A stretch of DNA of 64,000 nt from Methylocystis sp. Its GTDB lineage: Bacteria > Pseudomonadota > Alphaproteobacteria > Rhizobiales > Beijerinckiaceae. The position numbers and the translations under genes were made by a program. The notes under the pieces were generated by a model. It had not been told where the DNA came from and did not search any database. It saw only the letters and a list, made by a program, of their open reading frames with translations. Below, in pieces: positions 9,195 to 17,052 of this stretch. How positions within the stretch are numbered: the first letter of the stretch is position 1; every line of letters starts with the position of its first letter. Location of the stretch: the NCBI RefSeq assembly GCF_021731785.1, contig NZ_JAKFWS010000045.1, positions 1-64,000 on the forward strand, given 5' to 3'.

Positions 9195-10190
9195 TTAACT
9201 GATGCGTCCTGCAAGTTTGATCGCTTCGATTAGGCTCGTCGGATCGGCGATTCCTTTGCCGGCGATGTCGAAGGCCGTTCCATGATCGGGCGACGTGCGC
9301 ACGAAGGGAAGCCCCAGCGTGACATTGACTCCACGCTCGAACGCAAGCGTCTTGATCGGAATCAGCGCCTGATCATGGGTCGGACATAACGCCACGTCAT
9401 ATTTCGCGCGCGCCGCGGCGTGAAACATCGTGTCGGCGGGATGCGGCCCGGTGGCGTCGATTCCGCGCGCGCGCAGTTCGGCGATCGCAGGCGCGATGAT
9501 CTCGATCTCCTCGGCGCCGAGAGCGCCGTCTTCGCCGGCGTGCGGGTTGAGTCCCGCGAAGGCGAGGCGGGGATTTGCAATGCGAAAGCGCGTCTCAAAG
9601 TCACGCGCGACAATCTCGCCAGTCGCGACGATTAGTTCGCGCGTCAGGCGTTTGGGCGCGTCACTGAGCGGGATATGAATCGTTATCGGAACGACTGCGA
9701 GTTCCTCCGACCACAGCATCATCACCGCGCGATCGTCGCCGCCATAATGGCGATGCGCGAGTTCGGCCAGAAATTCTGTGTGCCCGGGATGTTTGAAGCC
9801 GGCCTTGTAGAGAATCGATTTCGCGATCGGATTGGTGACGACGGCGCGCGCTTCGCCTCTGGCGACGCATGCCACCGCCCGCTCGATGGAATTCAGCGTT
9901 GATTGGGCGTCGGCGGGATCGGGACTGCCGGGGACGCCGGCGACATGGGTCCCAATATCGACGACGGGCAGCGCCCGCGAGAACAGGGCGCAGGCATGGG
10001 CCGCCGTCGTGCTTTCGATCTCTATTTCAAGCGCCAGAGTGGCCGCGACGCGAGCGATGAACGCAGGCTCGCTAAGCACGAAGAAGGGCGGCAAATTGCG
10101 CGAATGACGCTCGACGTAGGCCCTGAGCGCAAGCTCCGGCCCGATGCCTGAGGGGTCGCCCTGCGTGACGGCGATGGGAGCGAGACTCAC
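9195..10190 (-). CDS. pdxA: 4-hydroxythreonine-4-phosphate dehydrogenase PdxA
   Basis: PdxA oxidises 4-phosphohydroxy-L-threonine in the DXP-dependent pathway to pyridoxal phosphate. The protein shows the family start LAPIAVTQGDPSGIGPEL, the metal-binding region KHPGHTEFLAELA, and the HDQALIPIKTLAF and SPDHGTAFDIAGKGIA blocks. I chose the GTG at 10190 (VSLAPIAVTQGDPSG, 331 residues) because homologues begin at this point; an ATG at 10292 would add a 34-residue Pro/Arg-rich tail with no family counterpart. The rsmA start follows with no gap. Confidence 0.92.
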   Translation of the reverse strand: MSLAPIAVTQGDPSGIGPELALRAYVERHSRNLPPFFVLSEPAFIARVAATLALEIEIESTTAAHACALFSRALPVVDIGTHVAGVPGSPDPADAQSTLNSIERAVACVARGEARAVVTNPIAKSILYKAGFKHPGHTEFLAELAHRHYGGDDRAVMMLWSEELAVVPITIHIPLSDAPKRLTRELIVATGEIVARDFETRFRIANPRLAFAGLNPHAGEDGALGAEEIEIIAPAIAELRARGIDATGPHPADTMFHAAARAKYDVALCPTHDQALIPIKTLAFERGVNVTLGLPFVRTSPDHGTAFDIAGKGIADPTSLIEAIKLAGRIS

Positions 10191-10456
10191 GACTCTGGGC
10201 TGGCCTCGTGGAAGGCGCGGGCTCCGGACAAGGAATGTTGCAGGCGCAGGTTGGCCATGAGCGACAGTGCCGCAGGCGCGGCATGAAATCAAACCGCATT
10301 GTATAGTTTTTATCTATGGGTTCGCCGGATGCGTTAACGCTCGACGCGGTCGAGAGGATCCTGCGACCGCTCCGCTATACTGCGCTGCAGAGAAAATTTA
10401 TTTTTCGTAACCCGCCGTGCGACGTCGCTCCTGGCGCCACGCGCGACAAAAAGAGA

Positions 10457-10495
10457 AGCTCCGGTGGTCCGTTGCCGGCCCGTCCGGAGCTTTTT
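10457..10495. terminator. Bidirectional-looking intrinsic terminator
   Basis: AGCTCCGG (10457-10464) pairs with CCGGAGCT (10484-10491), followed by TTTTT on the plus strand and by a T-rich stretch on the minus strand. It lies just after the stop of the minus-strand gene at 10510, whose message it most likely ends. Confidence 0.7.
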
Positions 10496-10509
10496 CTTGA
10501 CAGTGGCGG

Positions 10510-10752
10510 CTACTGTGCGCCTTCGAGAATGATCCTGCCGCTCGGATCGTGCGGGCCCTCGTTGGTGAACTGACGCGGGTAGTGACGCATGACGTCGCGC
10601 GGCGTCGCGCTCAACGCTTCATCGCGCCCGTGTTCGCGCACCGAGCGGTCCCAAACCTCGTGAAAATTATAGTGCCGCTCATATGCGAAGGCTGATCCAG
10701 CCGAAAGCGCGACCCCAACTGCCGCAGCGGCAAAGACGAGTTTGAAGGACAT
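10510..10752 (-). CDS. Small exported protein of unknown function
   Basis: The 80-residue product starts with a clear signal peptide (MSFKLVFAAAAVGVALSAGSAFA) and has a short mature part, YERHYNFHEVWDRSVREHG..., rich in His, Arg and Pro. I chose the ATG at 10752 because GGAG lies six bases upstream of it; an ATG at 10764 would add MEKT. No domain is recognised. It is a single gene with its own terminator, probably periplasmic. Confidence 0.6.
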   Translation of the reverse strand: MSFKLVFAAAAVGVALSAGSAFAYERHYNFHEVWDRSVREHGRDEALSATPRDVMRHYPRQFTNEGPHDPSGRIILEGAQ

Positions 10753-10976
10753 CGTTTTCTCCATCCCAAATATGCGCTCACGGGCGGGATGCTCGTGGCG
10801 TCCCTATGAAGAAAAGAGTCCGTCATTTCTCTGTCATAAAAAAGTGTAAGATATTTCTCCCCTCCGCGAGATGTGTGCAGCGCAATAATCTCGAAAAAAA
10901 GTAGATTCATCCAAAAAACAAATGCGCGCCGCTCCAGGAGCGAAGCGCATCAAAACGTGGAAGGCCGGCGTTAAGT

Positions 10977-11321
10977 CTAGGCTTTGCCCGACGCGGCGTG
11001 AGGCACGCCTTCCTTGTCGAACAACGCGACAAGCTCGCCGCTCTGAAACATTTCCTTGGCGATATCGCAGCCGCCGATGAATTCGTTCTTCACGTAAAGC
11101 TGCGGAATCGTCGGCCAGTTCGAATAGGTTTTGATGCCTTCGCGGATCGCGCCGTCTGCGAGCACGTTGATGGCCTTGTAAGGCACGCCGAGATGGTTAA
11201 GGATCTGGACCACCTGCATGGAGAAGCCGCACTGCGGCGCCTGCGGCGTGCCCTTCATGAAGAGCACGACGTCATTTGATTCGATTTCGCTTTTGATGCG
11301 GGCGTTGGCGTCGTCTAACAT
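10977..11321 (-). CDS. grxD: Monothiol glutaredoxin Grx4/GrxD
   Basis: The 114-residue protein has the monothiol CGFS active site ([14 protein letters not shown]) and the [19 protein letters not shown] glutathione-binding region. Such proteins bind a [2Fe-2S] cluster with glutathione and pass it to target proteins. It lies 44 bp downstream of a BolA-family gene on the same strand; Grx4 and BolA form cluster-bridged heterodimers, so this spacing reflects joint work in iron-sulfur trafficking. Confidence 0.94.
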   Translation of the reverse strand: MLDDANARIKSEIESNDVVLFMKGTPQAPQCGFSMQVVQILNHLGVPYKAINVLADGAIREGIKTYSNWPTIPQLYVKNEFIGGCDIAKEMFQSGELVALFDKEGVPHAASGKA

Positions 11322-11365
11322 TTTCGATTGCCTTTGTTGCGGCGTTCAAGGCGCCGGTGGAGGAT

Positions 11366-11596
11366 TTACGGCGTCCGCGTCGTCAGCTGCAACGCATGCA
11401 ACTCGCCGCCCAGGCGGTCGCCGAAAGCGGCGTTAACCATCTGATGCTGCTTGACGCGGGTAAGGCCACGAAAGCGCTCCGAAACGACCGTCGCCGCCCA
11501 ATGATCGTCATCATTGACCAGCGCGGTCAGCTCCACCTGCGCGTCGGGGATGGCGATCTTGATGAGACGCTCGATTTCGGCGGCGGGCATGGGCAT
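11366..11596 (-). CDS. BolA/IbaG family protein
   Basis: This 76-residue protein has the BolA pattern MPAAEIERLIKIAIPDAQVEL, DDHWAATVVSERFRGLTRVKQHQMV and a C-terminal GELHALQLTT. The conserved His near residue 49 is a candidate cluster ligand when paired with a monothiol glutaredoxin. It starts one base after the purL stop and grxD follows, giving the operon purL-bolA-grxD on the minus strand. Confidence 0.9.
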   Translation of the reverse strand: MPMPAAEIERLIKIAIPDAQVELTALVNDDDHWAATVVSERFRGLTRVKQHQMVNAAFGDRLGGELHALQLTTRTP

Positions 11597-11597
11597 T

Positions 11598-13835
11598 TTA
11601 TGGCGCCTGTGTTGAGAAAGCGGTCGAAAGCGCAGTGTCGTCGCCGGCCATGAAGGCCGGCAGCGGGGTTTCGTGCGCCTCTTGCAGTTCGTTCAGCAAT
11701 ATCGGCGTTTCCCCGGGAAGGATCAAGGCGTCGCCGCCGACGCGTCCGAGAACCCGCATGGGCACGCGCGCGTCCATGGCCAAGGCGATGGCCGGCAATG
11801 GATCATTCGTCGTCACCAGGTAGCGCGCCTGATCTTCGCCGAACAGCGCTGCGTGTCGGGGGCCCTCGGGGAGTTCCGTGATTTCGGCCCCCCTTCCGCC
11901 GGCAAGCGCCATTTCGGCGAGCGCGACGGCGAGGCCGCCGTCGGAAAGATCGTGCGCCGCGCTGGCCTGGCCGGAATGAATGAGTTGGCGAATGAAGTCG
12001 CCGTTCCTGCGCTCGGCGGCGAGATCGACCGGCGGCGGCGCGCCGTCAGCCCGGCCGCACAAATCATGCGCATAGGCCGATTGGCCAAGCCAGCCCGAGG
12101 TCTCGCCGATCAGCAGTATCGCGTCGCCCTCGCGCGCGAAACCGGTCTGCGCCGCCTTGGCGACGTCGGCGATGACGCCGACGCCGCCAATCGCCGGGGT
12201 CGGCAGAATGCCGGCCCCCTGCGTCTCGTTGTAGAGCGACACATTGCCGGAAACGATCGGGAAATCGAGGGCGCGCGCCGCTTCGCCGATCCCCTGCAGG
12301 CAGCCGACGAACTGGCCCATATATTCCGGGCGCTCGGGGTTGCCGAAATTGAGATTGTCGGTGAGCGCCAGCGGCGTCGCGCCGCGGACCGTGATGTTGC
12401 GCCAAGCCTCGGCGACCGCCTGCTTGCCGCCTTCGTAAGGATCGGCGGCGCAATAGCGCGCGGTCACGTCGGTCGTGAGCGCCAGGCCTTTCGGCCCCTC
12501 CTTAATCCTGACCACGGCGGCGTCGCCGCCCGGCGGGCGCACGCTGTTGCCGAGAATGAGGTGGTCGTACTGCTCCCAGACCCAGCGCTTGGAGCAGAGA
12601 TTTGGCGTCGCGAGCAGTCTGAGCAGCGCTTCGCGATTCGCCAGCGGCGTTTTGATCGACGCCGGGTCGAGCGCCGGCCGTTTGGGCGTCGGCGTCCACG
12701 GCCGGTCATAGACCGGCGCTTCGTCGCCCAATTCCTTGATCGGAAGGTCGGCCTTCACCTCACCCTTGTGCTTGACCACGAAGCGCAGCGAGTCGGTGGT
12801 CTTGCCGACGATCGCGAAATCGAGCCCCCACTTGTGGAAAATCGCCTCGGCCTGCGCTTCGAGTTCGGGCTTCAGAACCATGAGCATGCGCTCCTGGCTC
12901 TCGGAGAGCATCATCTCATAGGCGCTCATGCCCGCTTCGCGGCAGGGCACGGCGTCGAGGTCGAGCTCGATGCCGAGATTGCCTTTGGCGCCCATCTCGA
13001 CCGCTGAGGAGGTTAGGCCGGCGGCGCCCATGTCCTGGATGGCGATGACCGCGCCCGACGCCATCAGCTCCAGACATGCCTCCAGCAGCAGCTTCTCAGA
13101 GAAGGGATCGCCGACCTGCACGGTTGGACGTTTTTCCTCGGCGTCCTCCTCGAAGGACGCCGACGCCATCGTCGCCCCGTGAATGCCGTCGCGTCCGGTC
13201 TTCGAGCCGAGATAGACGATCGGATTCCCGACGCCGGCGGCGGCTGAGTAGAAGATCGAATCGGTGCGGGCCAGTCCGACCGCCATGGCGTTGACGAGAA
13301 TGTTGCCGTCATAGGAGGGATCGAACTCGGTCGAACCGCCGACTGTCGGCACGCCGAAACTGTTGCCATAGCCGCCGACGCCGGCGACGACTCCGGCGAC
13401 CAGCCGGCGCGTCCTGGGATGCGCCGGACGGCCGAAGCGCAGAAGATTCAAGCAGGCGATCGGCCGCGCGCCCATCGTGAACACGTCGCGCAGGATGCCG
13501 CCGACCCCCGTCGCCGCGCCCTGATAGGGTTCAATGAACGAGGGGTGATTGTGGCTCTCCATCTTGAAGACGCAGGCGTCGCCGTCGCCAATGTCGATCA
13601 CGCCGGCGTTCTCGCCCGGACCGCGAATCACCCAGGGCGCCTTGGTCGGCAGCTTGCGCAAATGGATGCGCGACGATTTGTAGGAGCAGTGCTCGTTCCA
13701 CATGGCCGAGAAAACGCCAAGCTCGGTGAAGCTCGGCGGACGGCCGATGAGTTGCAGGATGCGCTCATACTCATCGGGCTTGAGGCCGTGGGCGGCGGCC
13801 AGCTCCGGCGTGACGGCGGGTTCAGTCGCGCTCAC
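11598..13835 (-). CDS. purL: Phosphoribosylformylglycinamidine synthase subunit PurL
   Basis: PurL converts FGAR, ATP and ammonia to FGAM in purine synthesis, together with PurQ and PurS, which are not in the window. At 745 residues this is the short form of the enzyme. Visible motifs include [60 protein letters not shown] and [14 protein letters not shown]. The start is GTG at 13835 ([11 protein letters not shown]). bolA begins immediately after its stop. Confidence 0.95.
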   Translation of the reverse strand: MSATEPAVTPELAAAHGLKPDEYERILQLIGRPPSFTELGVFSAMWNEHCSYKSSRIHLRKLPTKAPWVIRGPGENAGVIDIGDGDACVFKMESHNHPSFIEPYQGAATGVGGILRDVFTMGARPIACLNLLRFGRPAHPRTRRLVAGVVAGVGGYGNSFGVPTVGGSTEFDPSYDGNILVNAMAVGLARTDSIFYSAAAGVGNPIVYLGSKTGRDGIHGATMASASFEEDAEEKRPTVQVGDPFSEKLLLEACLELMASGAVIAIQDMGAAGLTSSAVEMGAKGNLGIELDLDAVPCREAGMSAYEMMLSESQERMLMVLKPELEAQAEAIFHKWGLDFAIVGKTTDSLRFVVKHKGEVKADLPIKELGDEAPVYDRPWTPTPKRPALDPASIKTPLANREALLRLLATPNLCSKRWVWEQYDHLILGNSVRPPGGDAAVVRIKEGPKGLALTTDVTARYCAADPYEGGKQAVAEAWRNITVRGATPLALTDNLNFGNPERPEYMGQFVGCLQGIGEAARALDFPIVSGNVSLYNETQGAGILPTPAIGGVGVIADVAKAAQTGFAREGDAILLIGETSGWLGQSAYAHDLCGRADGAPPPVDLAAERRNGDFIRQLIHSGQASAAHDLSDGGLAVALAEMALAGGRGAEITELPEGPRHAALFGEDQARYLVTTNDPLPAIALAMDARVPMRVLGRVGGDALILPGETPILLNELQEAHETPLPAFMAGDDTALSTAFSTQAP

Positions 13836-14180
13836 TTATCCTCGCATCTGGGTGAAAAATCGCTGCGCGCTCAATACGTGTTTGCCGCGTTGCGGCGGCG
13901 CAAGGATTACTGCGCAGCGTCTGACGCGGCAAGCTGCGACTGCCTAAAGAGAAGCCTGGCGCAACCTCCTCTGGCAGCGGCTGCAGCAACGGGGAGCGGG
14001 CTATCTCACAAGAATTACAGGGATTGTTGCCCTAGAGCCACAGCCGCCAAGAATGCGCGCGCCACAGCCTAATTTTGCGTCAACCGCAGTTGCATTACCA
14101 AAATTTTATAGCAACGTGACAGGGACTTCGGCGCCTTCGTCGTCGACCGTCGAACCGCAGAATTTAATCCGGGGGTTCCG
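13836..14180. other. Gap between divergent purL and the barrel protein
   Basis: The 345 bp become AT-richer near 14090-14125, consistent with the promoter of the plus-strand barrel gene. No gene, repeat or clear consensus promoter is visible. Confidence 0.4.
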
Positions 14181-15899
14181 ATGAAATATTTTGTTCGCGG
14201 CGTGATCGCCGCGCTGATGGTCGGGAGCGCCGGCGCTGCCGCCAGCGCCGCTGATCTACCGCACTACAAGGCGCCGCCGGCGCCGCCGCCGCCAGCGTTC
14301 ACCTGGACCGGTCTCTATGGCGGCGTTAACATTGGTTACGCCTTCGGAGCCAGCTCTCAGGAAACTGGCGGTCTCTCCTACATCAGCGCGGGCGCCCTCG
14401 GAGTGGCGCCGTTAGGTTCTGCCTGGACCACCGGACAGAATCTGCAAGGCGTCGTGGGCGGCGGCCAGCTTGGCTACAACTATCAGTTCAACCCGTGGCT
14501 CGTCCTCGGCGCCGAGGCGGACATCCAGGCCGCCGATATTGGGTCCCACGGCAACGCCGCGATCGGAATCGCCGACGCCATAGGCCCCCATCTGCAGTCG
14601 GTAAATTCGACGAAGAAGGTCGATTGGTTCGGCACAGTGCGCGGCCGGGTCGGCTTGACGCTGCCTTCCATGCCCAATCTGATGGTTTACGGCACGGGCG
14701 GCTTCGCCTATGGCCAGGTCGTCCACAATGTCGGGTTCGCTGACAATTACACCTTTGGGGGCGCAGCGCTCTTTGGCGGAGGCGCGCTCGGCCACGGCTA
14801 TTACGACGACACCAGAGTCGGCTGGGCGGCTGGCGGCGGCCTCGAATGGTCGCCTTCTATGTTCCCCTCGTGGTCGCTCAAGGCCGAATATCTCTATGTC
14901 GATCTCGGCAACACGCGCGCGAATTCGGTACCGCTCAATGGCGGCGCCCCGGCGATCCTCCAGGGGGCCCTCGGCCCTACAATGCCGCAGTTCGCAGCGA
15001 CGCAGAACTCGCCGACCCGCTTTCATACGGTGCGTGCGGGCGTGAACTGGCACTTCGATCCCTTCGCGGCTATAGCGCCCTCGAGCGCCGGCGGCGCGCT
15101 GCCCTCCGTCAAGGGACCCCCGCCGGCTTTCGTGGATAGCTATCAGCCGTTTCAAGTTCGCTTGAAGGTTGCGGGCGTCATTCCGCTGGACGGCCATGGC
15201 ACGGTGTTCGACTCCGGCGCCGGCTATCCCGGCTTGGGCTCCATTGGTCGGCTTTCGGGCTTGACCGGCGCGAATGGCGTGATCGCCGGCGCGAGCACGA
15301 ACACCTCGTCGGCGATCATCCCGATGCTTGACGCGGCCTATTACCTCAACAAGAACTGGGCGATTGAAGCGATTTGCTGCGTCGCGCCGCATCACATCCA
15401 GGGCACCGGCACGATCGCCAGCGACTTCGCGCGCGCCTGGCTGTTCCCGCCGTCCGTCATGCTTCAATATCACGTTACCAATTTCGGCGCTTTCCAACCC
15501 TACCTCGGCGTCGGCGTGAACTTCACGACCTTCTGGAATACCCGCGTCAACAACGACACGTGGGGCATCCCGATGGCGCCTGGCTCGCCGCTTGCCGGTC
15601 TGGGCATTCCCGCAGTGCTCAGCACCTTCCAATACGCCACGGTCGCCCCGTCCTGGGGCGTGGTCGGACAGGCTGGCGTTGATTACATGCTCAACGATCA
15701 TTGGGGCGTGAACGTCGACGTCAAATATATCGGCCTGCACCCGATGGTTCACTCCACAGTGATCTCGTTCGTGCCGGGAGCGCCCGCGCTTGGAGCGATC
15801 TTCATCCCGGTCAAGGTGTCGCTGCCGATCAATCCGATCGTCATCTCTGCGGGTCTGACCTATCGCTTCGGCGGCAGCCTCCTGTCTCCGCTGTTCTGA
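14181..15899 (+). CDS. Double-barrel outer membrane protein: Omp25/31-like plus OmpW-like
   Basis: The 572-residue protein starts with a signal peptide (MKYFVRGVIAALMVGSAGAAASA) and the Pro-rich ADLPHYKAPPAPPPP linker. Residues about 40-295 are an Omp25/31-type porin, from TWTGLYGGVNIGYAFG to HTVRAGVNWHFD, a normal barrel end. After a 30-residue linker, residues about 325-572 form a second domain of OmpW type: FQVRLKVAGVIPLDGHG, NWAIEAICCVAPHH, QPYLGVGVNFTTFW, NDHWGVNVDVKYIG, and a final VISAGLTYRFGG. Each part would make a complete 8-strand barrel, so this looks like a fusion. Two terminators follow immediately. Confidence 0.88.
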   Translation: MKYFVRGVIAALMVGSAGAAASAADLPHYKAPPAPPPPAFTWTGLYGGVNIGYAFGASSQETGGLSYISAGALGVAPLGSAWTTGQNLQGVVGGGQLGYNYQFNPWLVLGAEADIQAADIGSHGNAAIGIADAIGPHLQSVNSTKKVDWFGTVRGRVGLTLPSMPNLMVYGTGGFAYGQVVHNVGFADNYTFGGAALFGGGALGHGYYDDTRVGWAAGGGLEWSPSMFPSWSLKAEYLYVDLGNTRANSVPLNGGAPAILQGALGPTMPQFAATQNSPTRFHTVRAGVNWHFDPFAAIAPSSAGGALPSVKGPPPAFVDSYQPFQVRLKVAGVIPLDGHGTVFDSGAGYPGLGSIGRLSGLTGANGVIAGASTNTSSAIIPMLDAAYYLNKNWAIEAICCVAPHHIQGTGTIASDFARAWLFPPSVMLQYHVTNFGAFQPYLGVGVNFTTFWNTRVNNDTWGIPMAPGSPLAGLGIPAVLSTFQYATVAPSWGVVGQAGVDYMLNDHWGVNVDVKYIGLHPMVHSTVISFVPGAPALGAIFIPVKVSLPINPIVISAGLTYRFGGSLLSPLF

Positions 15900-15919
15900 T
15901 AGCAGGCCATCTCAAAGCG

Positions 15920-15943
15920 AAACCGGCCCTTAAGGGCCGGTTT
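15920..15943 (+). terminator. Hairpin after the double-barrel gene (first)
   Basis: AAACCGGCCC (15920-15929) and GGGCCGGTTT (15934-15943) form a perfect 10-bp stem with a TTAA loop, 22 bp after the stop codon. The only T-run is the end of its own stem. Confidence 0.65.
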
Positions 15944-15952
15944 CCGACTTCC

Positions 15953-15984
15953 AACCCCCGGCGTGAGCCGGGGGTTTATTTTTC
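15953..15984 (+). terminator. Strong intrinsic terminator (second)
   Basis: AACCCCCGGC (15953-15962) pairs with GCCGGGGGTT (15967-15976) across a GTGA tetraloop, followed by TTATTTTT. It is in tandem with the hairpin just upstream, suggesting a highly expressed gene that must be shut off cleanly. Confidence 0.85.
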
Positions 15985-16304
15985 GTTTTTGGGCATTGCT
16001 GAAGAGCGGCGGGCGGAGAAAATCATCGATCGCCAAGGACGCCGAATTCACAGGCGCCTTGGGCTTGCGACGCGGCTACACGTCAAAGACGTGCTGAAAC
16101 ATGCGCGCCGCTTCGTAATGTCTGATCCGAGAGTTTTTGCCCAGCGCGCCAAATTTGGCTCCATTGCCTCATTCTTCGCCAAATGTTGGCTAAGTTGCGT
16201 GTTGTGTTCGACTATTCCAGCAGCTAGAGGGTAGCTGACTGCCGCCAAGATCGACGTTAGCCATCACTTCAGAAACAGGCGTCGCCATAGGTGGTCCCAC
16301 GCAG

Positions 16305-16754
16305 ATGAGGGCAAATGTCTATGTCAGGCATTCCTTTTTCAGTGCAGTGCAGTTCGGTTCGGTCGGCGACTATAGGCTTTGGGCCGGCGACGGATGGCTG
16401 CACGACAATGATGACAAGCAGCACACCTGGGCCGGGCATGTCGCGAAACTCCGGTTCAAGATAGATTTCATCAAGCATGACCTGCTTCTCGATATCGACA
16501 TGATTCCGCACGTGGCGCGCGGCGTCGAACAGGAGCTCTACGTATTCATCAATGGCGCGTTCGTCGCCTTTTGGCCGATCCTGAACGCAGGAGTCCAGTC
16601 GGCGCGAATCGAAACGACGTTTCTCCAGCCCGGCGATTGGCTCATGACCTTTCTAATGCCAAAGGCGATTTGTCCGCGCGATTTAGGCGTCAGCCAGGAC
16701 CAGCGAACGCTCGGCGTCGCGTTTCGATCTCTTTCGCTTTCCCAAGCAAAGTAA
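16305..16754 (+). CDS. Hypothetical protein, possible carbohydrate-associated sandwich protein
   Basis: The 149-residue frame reads as real protein: alternating beta-strand pattern (LRFKIDFIKHDLLLDIDMIP, YVFINGAFVAFWPILNAG) and an ending PRDLGVSQDQRTLGVAFRSLSL. I do not recognise a named family. It opens the surface-glycan block and is followed by a methyltransferase fragment. The start is uncertain: ATG at 16305 is the first in frame and has no strong ribosome site. The base composition is more AT-rich than the housekeeping genes. Confidence 0.5.
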   Translation: MRANVYVRHSFFSAVQFGSVGDYRLWAGDGWLHDNDDKQHTWAGHVAKLRFKIDFIKHDLLLDIDMIPHVARGVEQELYVFINGAFVAFWPILNAGVQSARIETTFLQPGDWLMTFLMPKAICPRDLGVSQDQRTLGVAFRSLSLSQAK

Positions 16755-16799
16755 CGTTGACGGTATGACGAATCCATTTTTTGACGAGGCGTTGCGCGG

Positions 16800-16905
16800 A
16801 TGCCGAAGGACCTTGAGCGATTCACGCCAGATCTAAGCGGCCAGATCGCTTATGCGCATCTCCACCGTTATGCGCTATGTCGTAGCTTCGATCTATTGTC
16901 GTTCA
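16800..16905 (+). pseudogene. N-terminal fragment of a SAM methyltransferase
   Basis: From ATG 16800 the frame encodes MPKDLERFTPDLSGQIAYAHLHRYALC, which resembles the N-terminus of glycan-associated class I methyltransferases (ERFxPGMxGQIAxEHLHRYALA, from memory). The expected glycine-rich SAM-binding loop does not follow; the frame continues as unrelated Lys/Arg/Ser-rich sequence to 17159. Just upstream, ATG 16765 encodes MTNPFFDEALRG in another frame, as if a one-base slip in the TTTTTT run separated the true start. I read it as a decayed remnant. Confidence 0.4.
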
Positions 16906-17052
16906 ACAATTATTTGGCGGGTTTTCAAGGAACCGGCTCAAAGTGCGCCATGGAGAAATGTATGGGCGTCCGCATTCATTCGTCTGGTTCGCGAAAAACA
17001 AACGGGTCCTTAAAAAAATCTCCCAAATCCCAACGACGCGGATGGCGTTCGG

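Noticed and set aside
11673-13007. 444-residue plus-strand open frame
   Set aside because: It is the antisense shadow of purL, Arg/Ala/His-rich, with no domain and no ribosome site.
14412-15752. 446-residue minus-strand open frame
   Set aside because: It is antisense to the double-barrel gene, whose frame has signal peptide, strands and terminators.
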